Assembly (NCBI RefSeq): GCF_938010505.1
Contig: NZ_CALLVP010000089.1
Span: 1 to 20,578 of the forward strand
DNA: 20,578 bases
Reading direction: 5' to 3'
From: an uncultured Veillonella sp.
GTDB taxonomy: Bacteria; Bacillota; Negativicutes; Veillonellales; Veillonellaceae
The notes beneath the pieces are model-generated. The model searched no databases and had not been told where the DNA came from. It saw only the letters and a program-made list of their open reading frames with translations. How positions within the stretch are numbered: the stretch's first letter is position 1; every line of letters begins with the position of its first letter. The translations under genes and the position numbers were made by a program. Positions 1 through 6,441 of the stretch are shown here, in pieces.

Positions 1-2
1 CT

Positions 3-320
3 GAACCAACAGGTGCAGCCATCGTTCGTAGTTTAGACAATAAACATATCTTTGTCTTTGGTCATGCTGAATACGATTGGGATACGCTTAACCGTGAATA
101 CGTACGAGATATCAAAAAAGGCATGGAAATGTCTGTTCCAGAAAACTATTTTCCTGATGACGATCCAAAACAACGTCCCATCGTACGCTGGCGATCTGTA
201 AGTACACTATTATTTACAAACTGGCTAAACTATTATGTATACCAAGAAACTCCATATATCATTGAACAAATAAAGAAAATGAAATTTGAACGTGATAAAA
301 ACTTAGGTGCTTACATCTAA
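3..320 (+). CDS. metA: Homoserine O-acyltransferase MetA, C-terminal part (5' end outside window)
   Basis: The reading frame is open from the left edge (first full codon at 3) to TAA at 318-320, so only the last 105 residues are present. The GHAEYD segment (residues 21-26 of the fragment), the following REYVRDI, PENYFPDDDP and the NWLNYYVYQETPY block are the conserved C-terminal landmarks of MetA; the His and Glu of GHAEYD correspond to catalytic or binding residues of the family. MetA activates homoserine with acetyl- or succinyl-CoA. The donor cannot be told from this fragment, but the next gene on the same strand is an O-acetylhomoserine sulfhydrylase, which favours acetyl transfer. A terminator directly downstream separates the two genes. 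The identity of the family is secure. Confidence 0.93.
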   Translation, partial: EPTGAAIVRSLDNKHIFVFGHAEYDWDTLNREYVRDIKKGMEMSVPENYFPDDDPKQRPIVRWRSVSTLLFTNWLNYYVYQETPYIIEQIKKMKFERDKNLGAYI

Positions 321-339
321 ACTATCGTTAGTGATAGCT

Positions 340-404
340 GCCCCTAATTACTTCCGAAATCTCTAAAGTAATCTAATCGGTCAAAAGTAATTAGGGGCTT
401 TTTT
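340..404 (+). terminator. Rho-independent terminator of metA
   Basis: A perfect 14-bp stem (340-353 with 385-398) is followed by six T residues (399-404). The 31-base loop can form a further small CCGA/TCGG pairing. It starts 20 bases after the metA stop. Confidence 0.9.
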
Positions 405-542
405 GCCATTTTTTACAAAACGACTTAGCTTGCTTTGGAGGCTTTGGGGGAATGTTTCTAACGTTATTTGCTTTCACCATAGTTTAAAGTTATGGAAAAG
501 ATAATATAAAAAATAGTAGACATAACTTTTAAAGCATAGTAC

Positions 543-548
543 TATACT
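543..548 (+). promoter_or_regulatory. Possible -10 element of metY
   Basis: TATACT lies about 50 bases upstream of the metY start. A TAGACA at 517-522 resembles a -35 box but the 20-base spacing is long, so this is tentative. No S-box or T-box type leader is recognisable between the metA terminator and metY. Confidence 0.3.
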
Positions 549-598
549 AGGTATAAAGAACGAAGTTAATGTATAGTCAATATAAAGGAGTTATCATA

Positions 599-1870
599 AT
601 GAGTAAGCAATACAGATTTGAAACATTACAATTACATGCCGGACACACGGTGGATCCAACAGGTGCTCGTGCGGTGCCTATTTATCAAACTACATCTTTC
701 GTATTTAAAGATGCTGAGGAAGCTGCTGGTCGTTTTGCATTGACTAATCCTGGGGGCATTTATTCCCGCCTTGGTAATCCTACTACTGATGTGTTGGATG
801 CTCGTGTGGCAGAACTTGAAGGTGGTGCAGCAGGTATCGCAGTAGCATCTGGCTCTGCAGCGATTACATATTCCATTTTGAACGTAGCTAACGCTGGTGA
901 TAATATCGTATCAGCATCTACATTGTACGGTGGTACTTATAACTTGTTTACTGCTACATTGCCACGTTTTGGTATCGAAACAAAATTCGTTAATCCTGAT
1001 AATTTAGAGGAATTTGAAGCGGCTATCGATGAAAAGACTAAAGCTGTGTATATCGAGTCTATCGGCAACCCTGGTATTAATCTTATCGACGTACAAGCTG
1101 TAGCTGATATTGCGCATAAACACAATATCATCTTGATTGTAGATAATACATTTGCATCTCCATACTTGTTCCGTCCATTAGAGCACAGTGCTGACGTAGT
1201 AGTTCACTCTGCTACTAAATACCTTGGCGGTCACGGCACAACATTGGCCGGTATCGTTGTAGAATCTGGTAAATTTGATTATAAAGGTTCTGGCAAATAC
1301 CCTGGTTTCTCCGAAGGTGATGAACACTATAACGGTTTAGTATTTGGCGATTTACCAATTCCATTCACTGTAAAAATTCGCGCTCAATTGCTTCGCGATA
1401 CAGGTGCATGCATTACACCGCTTGCATCTTGGCAAATCTTGCAAGGTATTGAAACATTGTCCTTGCGTGTAGAACGTCACGTTGAAAATACTCGTAAAGT
1501 AGTAGATTTCTTGAGCAAACATCCTAAAGTAGCATGGGTAAATTACCCAGAATTAGCAGACAGCAAATACAAATCTTTAGCAGACAAATATTTCTCTAAA
1601 GGTATCGGTGCTGTATTTACATTCGGTGTAAAAGGCGGTAAAGAAGCAGGCATTAAATTCGTTGATGCTTTGGAAATCTTCTCCAACCTTGCTAACGTAG
1701 CCGATGCTAAATCTCTCGTTATTCATCCTGCATCCACAACACATGCACAACTTAACGAAGAGCAACAAAAATCTGCTGGCGTAACACCAGATATGATTCG
1801 TTTGTCCATCGGTCTTGAAAATGCAGATGATATCCTCGAAGACTTAGCACAAGCTTTAGACAAAGCATAA
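599..1870 (+). CDS. metY: O-acetylhomoserine sulfhydrylase (O-acetylhomoserine aminocarboxypropyltransferase)
   Basis: A 423-residue PLP enzyme of the Cys/Met metabolism family, full length for MetY (about 425-430). It condenses O-acetylhomoserine with sulfide to give homocysteine in the cytoplasm. Visible landmarks are YSRLGNPTTDVLDARVAELEGG near residues 55-76, the VDNTFASPYL block (181-190) and the Schiff-base lysine K207 in SATKYLGGHG. Long insertions and the GHGTTLAG motif favour MetY over cystathionine gamma-synthase or lyase. An in-frame ATG at 569 exists, but the ATG at 599 has AAAGGAG at 584-590, eight bases upstream, and yields the usual MSKQYRFETLQLHAG start, so 599 is chosen. With metA upstream it forms a direct-sulfhydrylation route to methionine, though each gene has its own terminator. 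Confidence 0.95.
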   Translation: MSKQYRFETLQLHAGHTVDPTGARAVPIYQTTSFVFKDAEEAAGRFALTNPGGIYSRLGNPTTDVLDARVAELEGGAAGIAVASGSAAITYSILNVANAGDNIVSASTLYGGTYNLFTATLPRFGIETKFVNPDNLEEFEAAIDEKTKAVYIESIGNPGINLIDVQAVADIAHKHNIILIVDNTFASPYLFRPLEHSADVVVHSATKYLGGHGTTLAGIVVESGKFDYKGSGKYPGFSEGDEHYNGLVFGDLPIPFTVKIRAQLLRDTGACITPLASWQILQGIETLSLRVERHVENTRKVVDFLSKHPKVAWVNYPELADSKYKSLADKYFSKGIGAVFTFGVKGGKEAGIKFVDALEIFSNLANVADAKSLVIHPASTTHAQLNEEQQKSAGVTPDMIRLSIGLENADDILEDLAQALDKA

Positions 1871-1967
1871 TCTTTCGTACCTCTAGTTTGGACACTATAG
1901 ATCAAACTTTCAGAACTTACAAATGACATCCTTAAGCAAGACTTAAGAAATAGAACACATAACTATC

Positions 1968-2042
1968 AAACCTATAAAACTTATACAAAAGGCCTCCCAA
2001 TGGGAGGTCTTTTTGTTAGTATGTAATAGGTTTTATAAGTTT
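1968..2042 (+). terminator. Terminator of metY nested in a long imperfect palindrome
   Basis: The core is a GC-rich stem 1988-1998 / 2002-2012 with a three-base loop and T residues at 2010-2014. An outer inverted repeat, 1968-1984 with 2026-2042, pairs at 16 of 17 positions (one C/A mismatch, one G/T wobble), so the whole 75-base block can fold into a two-storey hairpin. A small separate dyad (CTTAAG, 1932-1937 and 1943-1948) precedes it. Confidence 0.8.
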
Positions 2043-2123
2043 GAAGAGTTATATAGGGATGAATACAAATTTGATAGAATTGAACTCATAATATTGCTGA
2101 TGGAGGGATATGTGTAGTTTCAT

Positions 2124-2178
2124 AATGAGGAATGAGGAATGAGGATAGAGAATAGAGAATAGAGAATAGAGAATAGAA
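2124..2178. repeat. Heptanucleotide tandem repeat
   Basis: Three copies of AATGAGG (2124-2144) run into ATAGAG (one base short) and then three copies of AATAGAG plus a final AATAGAA, all with period 7. The purine-rich tract ends two bases before a perfect TATAAT at 2181-2186. No reading frame covers it. Confidence 0.9.
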
Positions 2179-2180
2179 GG

Positions 2181-2186
2181 TATAAT
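2181..2186 (+). promoter_or_regulatory. Possible -10 box following the heptamer repeat
   Basis: TATAAT is a perfect match to the -10 consensus, but the repeat occupies the place of the -35 box and gives no good -35 match. If active it would start transcription around 2193, into the hairpin region on the plus strand. The surrounding DNA is AT-rich, so chance is a real possibility. Confidence 0.3.
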
Positions 2187-2195
2187 TTTATATAT

Positions 2196-2231
2196 AAAAA
2201 GACCTTGGATTCAATGATCTAAGGTCTTTAA
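2196..2231 (-). terminator. Hairpin, probable terminator for the minus-strand PepSY gene
   Basis: A 13-bp stem (2198-2210 with 2217-2229, one G/T wobble) with a six-base loop is followed, on the minus strand, by a run of T residues (complement of 2196-2200). It is about 230 bases beyond the PepSY stop codon, so the PepSY transcript would carry the hairpin array as a long 3' region. Confidence 0.6.
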
Positions 2232-2249
2232 GGGAGTATAGTGTGTGTA

Positions 2250-2400
2250 ACGTTTGGTCTGTGGTGTGTGAGCACAGACCGTTTTCCTATTGTGTGAGAT
2301 AGGATTTTAGGGAGCCCGCTGTGAGGGTTACGGGCTCTCTAAGAGTGTGTGTTAGAGAGTGTATCCAAAGGATACAGTGTGTATAGTATGTGTGTTATAT
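2250..2400. repeat. Array of short hairpins with GTGTG-type loops
   Basis: Consecutive inverted repeats are visible: 2256-2263/2273-2280 (8 bp), 2285-2290/2299-2304 (6 bp), 2307-2318/2331-2342 (12 bp, one wobble), an alternative 2335-2342/2352-2359 (8 bp) and 2361-2366/2370-2375 (6 bp). The loops of the first, second and fourth carry GTGTGTG or TGTGTGAG, the third carries CTGTGAGGG, and GTGTGTG also occurs between and after the stems. The third and fourth share bases and would be mutually exclusive. The stems differ in sequence while the loops are alike. No ORF is present; function unknown. Confidence 0.7.
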
Positions 2401-2457
2401 GTGTAGTGTGTCATCTAAGTGGGTTAGGATAGGGTTTCACTTGATGAAATAAAAATC

Positions 2458-3045
2458 TTAGTATTTTGTGTTTTTAACTTTTGCGCTAATAACTTTACCG
2501 GATGTAGCGTCAACTTTTACTTCAGCTTTTTTGCCACCGCCAGTTGTCATATCAAAGTCGTATACAATTCGACCGTTGTCGCGTTCAAGAGTCCAATCCA
2601 TAGTTTGGAAGTCACCACCAACTTTTTCCATAGCTTTTGTTTCAGCTACTTCAGGGATGATAACGTTTTGAACGTTGATAGTTTTAGAAGCTTTGGAATA
2701 GCCTTTTACTTCTTTACCAACAACTTGACCAGATGCTTCGTCTACTTTAATTTCTACTTCACGGTTGCCATAGTAACCTTCTACTTCATAGTAAGGGTTG
2801 TGTTTAGCATCGTAGGAAATAGATTTTACAGTAGCGCCAGGGAATTGTTGTTGGAATACTGTAACAGCGCCCATGTAGTCAACAGAATAATTAGCACGAG
2901 CGGATGGAGCAACGCTACCAACACCGTCCCAGTTGCTACGGTGGTTGTAACCATGGTTGCTAGCGGCGCCAACTACACCTGCCAATAAGAATGTGCTAAC
3001 GCCGAATGCGCATAATACTTTGGATACTTTCTTAACATTTTTCAT
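2458..3045 (-). CDS. Exported protein with two PepSY-like domains
   Basis: 195 residues. A typical signal peptide (MKNVKKVSKV, a hydrophobic stretch, and a likely cut after VVGA at residue 27) sends it across the inner membrane. Two repeats of PepSY type follow: about 52-110 (ends with VEIKVDEASGQVVGKEV) and about 123-191 (ends with AEVKVDATSGKVISAKV); the D-x-x-S/T-G-K/Q-V turn closes each. PepSY domains are small secreted or periplasmic modules thought to act as inhibitors or binding units; the partner here is unknown. No peptidase domain or lipobox is present. AGGAGG at 3054-3059, eight bases from the ATG, supports the start. It stands alone, divergent from bioY, with a long 3' non-coding region. 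Confidence 0.85.
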   Translation of the reverse strand: MKNVKKVSKVLCAFGVSTFLLAGVVGAASNHGYNHRSNWDGVGSVAPSARANYSVDYMGAVTVFQQQFPGATVKSISYDAKHNPYYEVEGYYGNREVEIKVDEASGQVVGKEVKGYSKASKTINVQNVIIPEVAETKAMEKVGGDFQTMDWTLERDNGRIVYDFDMTTGGGKKAEVKVDATSGKVISAKVKNTKY

Positions 3046-3286
3046 AATTAATGCCTCCTGATACCAAATTATAATTTTCGATTATTTACGATTTTGTAAA
3101 AGTAGATTTTACTCAATCTACTTACGTATAATTTAATCTTGTTATATGAGAGTAAAATGAAGTTATATACATTTTGTATGAAGATGAGTATATCTTTTAG
3201 TTATTATGAAGTGATGATAATAACTATTAGTTATAGTCAAACTATAAGAGGTGCTAAAATATAGTTATATATAGTATTAGACTACA
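3046..3286. other. AT-rich upstream region of the PepSY gene
   Basis: No gene is visible. The minus-strand TATAAT at 3068-3073 could be the -10 of the PepSY gene, though the -35 at normal spacing is poor and it would leave a very short leader. Several short AT-rich inverted repeats (for example around 3198-3225) are too weak to assign. Confidence 0.4.
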
Positions 3287-3320
3287 TAGTAAACCAAATG
3301 TCAATCGCTATAGTTGACAA
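3287..3320 (+). promoter_or_regulatory. BirA-type biotin operator
   Basis: The left half TAGTAAACC (3287-3295) and right half AGTTGACAA (3312-3320) are separated by 16 bases. The classical BirA operator half-sites are TTGTAAACC and GGTTTACAA with about 15-16 bases between them; the match is 8/9 and 7/9. The right half covers the -35 box of the bioY promoter, the position expected for repression by holo-BirA when biotin is sufficient. Confidence 0.72.
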
Positions 3321-3342
3321 TTAAAAATACAAGTGCTTTAAT
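3314..3342 (+). promoter_or_regulatory. bioY promoter
   Basis: TTGACA (3314-3319) and TTTAAT (3337-3342) are separated by 17 bases, a near-consensus sigma-70 promoter. Transcription would begin near 3349, giving a leader of about 110 bases. Confidence 0.75.
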
Positions 3343-3459
3343 TTAGATAGTTAGTAGTTTGTTTCCGTGTTATCTTGGATCGGCTATATGTATAAAGTTA
3401 TATATTCTCCATTGATAGCACAAATTTCTGCTTAGGTCTGTTATGAATGGAGGTATACC

Positions 3460-4026
3460 ATGAGCTCTACTGTATCAAAACAAACTCGCATTACCACCCG
3501 TCAGTTAACGATGACAGCACTTTTTGTGGCATTAATTGCAGTTGGTGCTTTCATACGGGTTCCATTACCGAATTGTCCGTTTACATTGCAAATCTTATTT
3601 ACTACATTAGCGGGCATAGTATTAGGCAGCCGTTTAGGCGCGGCCAGTGTTGGTATTTATATTGTGCTAGGTCTTATTGGAGTACCTATTTTTACTTCTG
3701 GTGGTGGCCCTGGCTATATTTTACAACCTACCTTTGGATATTTAATTGGCTTTATGGTTGGTGCTTATGCAGTAGGACGTATTGCAGAGTCAATGGATAC
3801 ACTATCGTTTAAACAATTGTTAGCTGGATCTATATTAAATCTATTTATTGTATATGGTCTTGGCATGGTATACCTATACTTCATTATGAATCTATATTTA
3901 GGTAAACCGATTGGTGTTGAAGCTGTCATTATTACTTGCTTCTTAATCCCAGTTGGTCCAGATATTTTCTTATGTGCCGTAGCAGCATCTCTTGGTAAAA
4001 GAATTATTAAAGAATTACAGCACTAA
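3460..4026 (+). CDS. bioY: Biotin ECF transporter substrate-binding component BioY
   Basis: 188 residues, full length for BioY (about 180-200), with around six hydrophobic helices. The family block is clear: IRVPLPNCPFTLQ (32-44), then LAGIVLGSRLGAASVGIYIVLGL near 50-72, IGVPIFTSGGGPGYILQPTFGYLIGF (73-98). BioY is the membrane S-component that binds biotin and works alone or with the shared EcfA/A'/T energising module, which is not in this window. GGAGG at 3449-3453, six bases before the ATG, fixes the start. It is a single-gene unit with its own BirA-controlled promoter and a terminator after the stop. An overlapping frame at 3447-3812 is a shadow of this gene. Confidence 0.95.
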   Translation: MSSTVSKQTRITTRQLTMTALFVALIAVGAFIRVPLPNCPFTLQILFTTLAGIVLGSRLGAASVGIYIVLGLIGVPIFTSGGGPGYILQPTFGYLIGFMVGAYAVGRIAESMDTLSFKQLLAGSILNLFIVYGLGMVYLYFIMNLYLGKPIGVEAVIITCFLIPVGPDIFLCAVAASLGKRIIKELQH

Positions 4027-4042
4027 TAAAACAATTTCTATT

Positions 4043-4069
4043 AAAAACGAGGCATAAAGCCTCGTTTTT
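4043..4069. terminator. Bidirectional terminator between bioY and the metal-handling operon
   Basis: A perfect 11-bp stem (4043-4053 with 4059-4069), with A residues on the left and T residues on the right, serves both the plus-strand bioY and the minus-strand operon ending at 4086. Confidence 0.9.
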
Positions 4070-4085
4070 CTTTTTACTTATTCTA

Positions 4086-4850
4086 TTATGGGTATACATA
4101 GCCTAAAATTGGCTCTGCAGATTTGATTTTTGTAATTTCTATATAAGGTTGTTTACGGCCGTGGAAGTCTCGAGTAGAAACCTTACCTTCGATGGATACC
4201 CATTGTTCATTTTGTAAGCTATCACCATCTGTTTTATAAGCTGTCATGCCAATAGGGGCAACGTCAGCAATACAGCAAGCCATAGCCATACGAGAAATAG
4301 TGAATTCGTTCGATTTTAGTGTGTTATCTTCGCGATTAACATAGCCTGTCATGTAGACAGTATAGTCTTTATATTGTTCAGCGTTAGATCCAACTTTTAC
4401 AATGGTTTGATAGAAATTGTCTGAGTTTAAAACGATTTCTTTTTTGTCTTTGGAAATACCTGGTTCCTTACTTTCACTATTAACTGTGATAACCTCGCCA
4501 ATAGCGTCGTTCGTAAAGTCAAAGTTATTAGTGTCATCGTTTACACGAACGGCACCATGAACACCTGTTGAGGGTACAAGTACTGGTGGAACGATGAGCA
4601 ATACAATAGGAATAACAATTGGCACGATAGATTTCCAGTTATGTTTATAGTATCTAGAAGGAGCCCAAATGATTGTCGCTAGACCGCCTAAAATAAGGGC
4701 TACACTGCTGATGCCTAGTAAAAGCTCATAACGTGGTGCAATATAGTTTAAATAACGACCTGTCACAATGAGGTAAATACAACAAATACCTAATGTAAGA
4801 TACAATAGACCTTTCACGATGGAAAAACGATCTTTCAGTCCTAATGGCAT
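4086..4850 (-). CDS. TIGR03943 / DUF1980 membrane protein (YcgQ-like)
   Basis: 254 residues. The N-terminal part has three likely membrane helices (about 12-30, 42-62, 75-92), followed by a larger soluble part (about 100-254). The segment FTISRMAMACCIADVAPIGM (183-202), with the C192-C193 pair, and the closing W-V-x-I-E-G-K-V (217-224) are hallmarks of the TIGR03943/DUF1980 family, typified by Bacillus YcgQ. That family is found next to UPF0718 permeases (YcgR), as here, where the permease gene ends 55 bases upstream. Family function is not established; a link to metal handling comes from COG0523 neighbours. AAAGGAG lies upstream of the ATG. Last gene of the operon; the terminator at 4043-4069 follows. 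Confidence 0.85.
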   Translation of the reverse strand: MPLGLKDRFSIVKGLLYLTLGICCIYLIVTGRYLNYIAPRYELLLGISSVALILGGLATIIWAPSRYYKHNWKSIVPIVIPIVLLIVPPVLVPSTGVHGAVRVNDDTNNFDFTNDAIGEVITVNSESKEPGISKDKKEIVLNSDNFYQTIVKVGSNAEQYKDYTVYMTGYVNREDNTLKSNEFTISRMAMACCIADVAPIGMTAYKTDGDSLQNEQWVSIEGKVSTRDFHGRKQPYIEITKIKSAEPILGYVYP

Positions 4851-4905
4851 GAAATCATCTCCTTTTAAGTAATAATTGGCATACTAATTAAGTAAAATTT
4901 GTAAA

Positions 4906-6441
4906 CTAGCTAAGTAAGAATTTAAATACTAATGCTGCCATATACGACATAACGGCAATCGTTATGCTTAATCGTACGATAAATGAGGTAGGCATATATT
5001 GTTTTAATATATATACGTTTTTGATATCTAGCATCGGACCCAAGATGAGGAAGCCCATTACAGAGCTAATAGGGAACAAGGTGCTTAAGGATTTACCGAT
5101 GATAGCATCTGATGTAGAGCAGATAGAGAAGAAGAATGCTAAAATTAGTAAAATTGGAATAGCTGCAAATTCTGGTAATGTAAATCCTGCATTGAGAAGC
5201 CAAGGTTTGCCATAGACTTGAACTACGGATAATACACCTGCAGCCATGGAGAAATAGAATAAGAGTTGAGAGAATTCTTTCTCCATATGGATTAACAATC
5301 TCTTCTTATTGATATGTTTAGTTTTAGCAGTTTCTAAAACGATTTCTTCGTAGCTAAGGCCCTGCGGCGTTCTTGCTTTCATCATAGATGTGGATGGAGG
5401 CCAGAATCGGAAGGAAAGGGCTACTAATAAGGCAACACCTAGTCCTAAAATGATACGCCACACGGAGAGCATCGGGTTATCTGGGAATGCATACCATGTA
5501 GAAAGAATGGTGACAGGATTGATGATTGGGCTTGCGAGCATAAATAGAAGGGCTACCGACAAAGGAATGCCTCGATCTATTAGAGCCTTGAATAGTGGGA
5601 TGATGGCGCAGTCACAGACTGGCAAGGCAAAACCACTGACCATGGCAGCTCCATAGCTTTTCCAAGAATGGTCACCTAAAAGTTTCAATAGCACTCGTTG
5701 TGGCACGAAATAGCGAATAATCGTCGAGCCTACCGTGCCTAGCAAAAGAAACGGGATGGCCTCTATGATAAGACCAGTGATTATGGCAAAGCATTGGTGA
5801 ATGGAATAGGGAATATCGTGGCGAAAGGCCGTGACTAACAGTATATAGGTCGTAATACCAATAACTAATAGATTAGGAATGAGTCCCCACGTAGAGTTCC
5901 GACATAATTGTTCCACCTTTTCTGGGGTGGGAGCTGTTACAATTTTAGCCTCTCCGTTGTAGTTGCGCAATAAAGCGTGATGTGTATCGGATTCTGTGAT
6001 GATACAATCTGCGCTGTACAATTGACTCATTACGTCATTACCTAAACCAGGGAGTATGGTTGATACAAATTGATCGGTAGAAATATATAATATCTTCTCT
6101 ATTTGTATTAGGTGCCTTAGTTTATCACTATATAGTAAGGCTTCTAATTGGTGAAAGCCTACCATGCCATTCCATTCAATCCATAATTCTTTTGGCTTTA
6201 TTCGTTCTAGATAGTCCGCAATTTTACAGGCTAATGAGTCGTAAGATTTGGCATCACTAGGAACAATGGCACTGAGTTCGTCCGCATTGAGTTGTAATGG
6301 CTCTTTGACGAGTGGCACATTACCTTCTTCAGCGCTGATTAGTGCGGTACCACCCAACTTTTTACGATACTGTACTTGTTCGTTTATGAATGTGCTTTTA
6401 CCAGATCCAATAAACCCCGTAACGATATAAACAGGTATCAT
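4906..6441 (-). CDS. Fusion of a CobW-like P-loop domain with a UPF0718 permease
   Basis: 511 residues in two parts. Residues 1-180 are a reduced CobW/G3E-like domain: MIPVYIVTGFIGSGKST (Walker A, 9-17) and IEWNG (88-92) in place of the usual IExSG, but no CxCC metal motif. Residues 185-511 are a permease of the UPF0718 (YcgR/YraQ, ArsP-related) family with about eight helices, the signature LPVCDCAIIP (273-282, Cys276/Cys278), SPIINPVTI (304-312) and CSTSDA (441-446). UPF0718 proteins are predicted permeases, so substrate transport coupled to a nucleotide-binding domain is inferred. The chosen start at 6441 gives an ATGA overlap with the upstream GTPase stop and no separate strong RBS, so translation is coupled; a GTG at 6450 would add three residues. 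The N-terminal sequence is clearly paralogous to the preceding gene. Confidence 0.85.
   Translation of the reverse strand: MIPVYIVTGFIGSGKSTFINEQVQYRKKLGGTALISAEEGNVPLVKEPLQLNADELSAIVPSDAKSYDSLACKIADYLERIKPKELWIEWNGMVGFHQLEALLYSDKLRHLIQIEKILYISTDQFVSTILPGLGNDVMSQLYSADCIITESDTHHALLRNYNGEAKIVTAPTPEKVEQLCRNSTWGLIPNLLVIGITTYILLVTAFRHDIPYSIHQCFAIITGLIIEAIPFLLLGTVGSTIIRYFVPQRVLLKLLGDHSWKSYGAAMVSGFALPVCDCAIIPLFKALIDRGIPLSVALLFMLASPIINPVTILSTWYAFPDNPMLSVWRIILGLGVALLVALSFRFWPPSTSMMKARTPQGLSYEEIVLETAKTKHINKKRLLIHMEKEFSQLLFYFSMAAGVLSVVQVYGKPWLLNAGFTLPEFAAIPILLILAFFFSICSTSDAIIGKSLSTLFPISSVMGFLILGPMLDIKNVYILKQYMPTSFIVRLSITIAVMSYMAALVFKFLLS

Noticed and set aside
569..598. Earlier ATG for metY at 569
   Set aside because: No ribosome binding site before it, whereas AAAGGAG precedes the ATG at 599 and the protein then starts as the family does.
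321..598. SAM (S-box) or T-box riboswitch upstream of metY
   Set aside because: Only the metA terminator and an AT-rich promoter region are seen; the conserved S-box and T-box cores are absent.
1723..1929. Minus-strand frame over the end of metY
   Set aside because: Lies opposite the conserved metY coding sequence with no sign of its own start signals.
2124..2400. CRISPR-like or IS-end structure in the repeat-rich gap
   Set aside because: Repeats are 7 bases without spacers, the hairpin stems differ from one another, and no transposase or cas gene is near.
3447..3812. Plus-strand reading frame overlapping bioY
   Set aside because: Cys/Trp/Tyr-rich translation typical of a shifted frame of a membrane protein gene; BioY itself is unmistakable.
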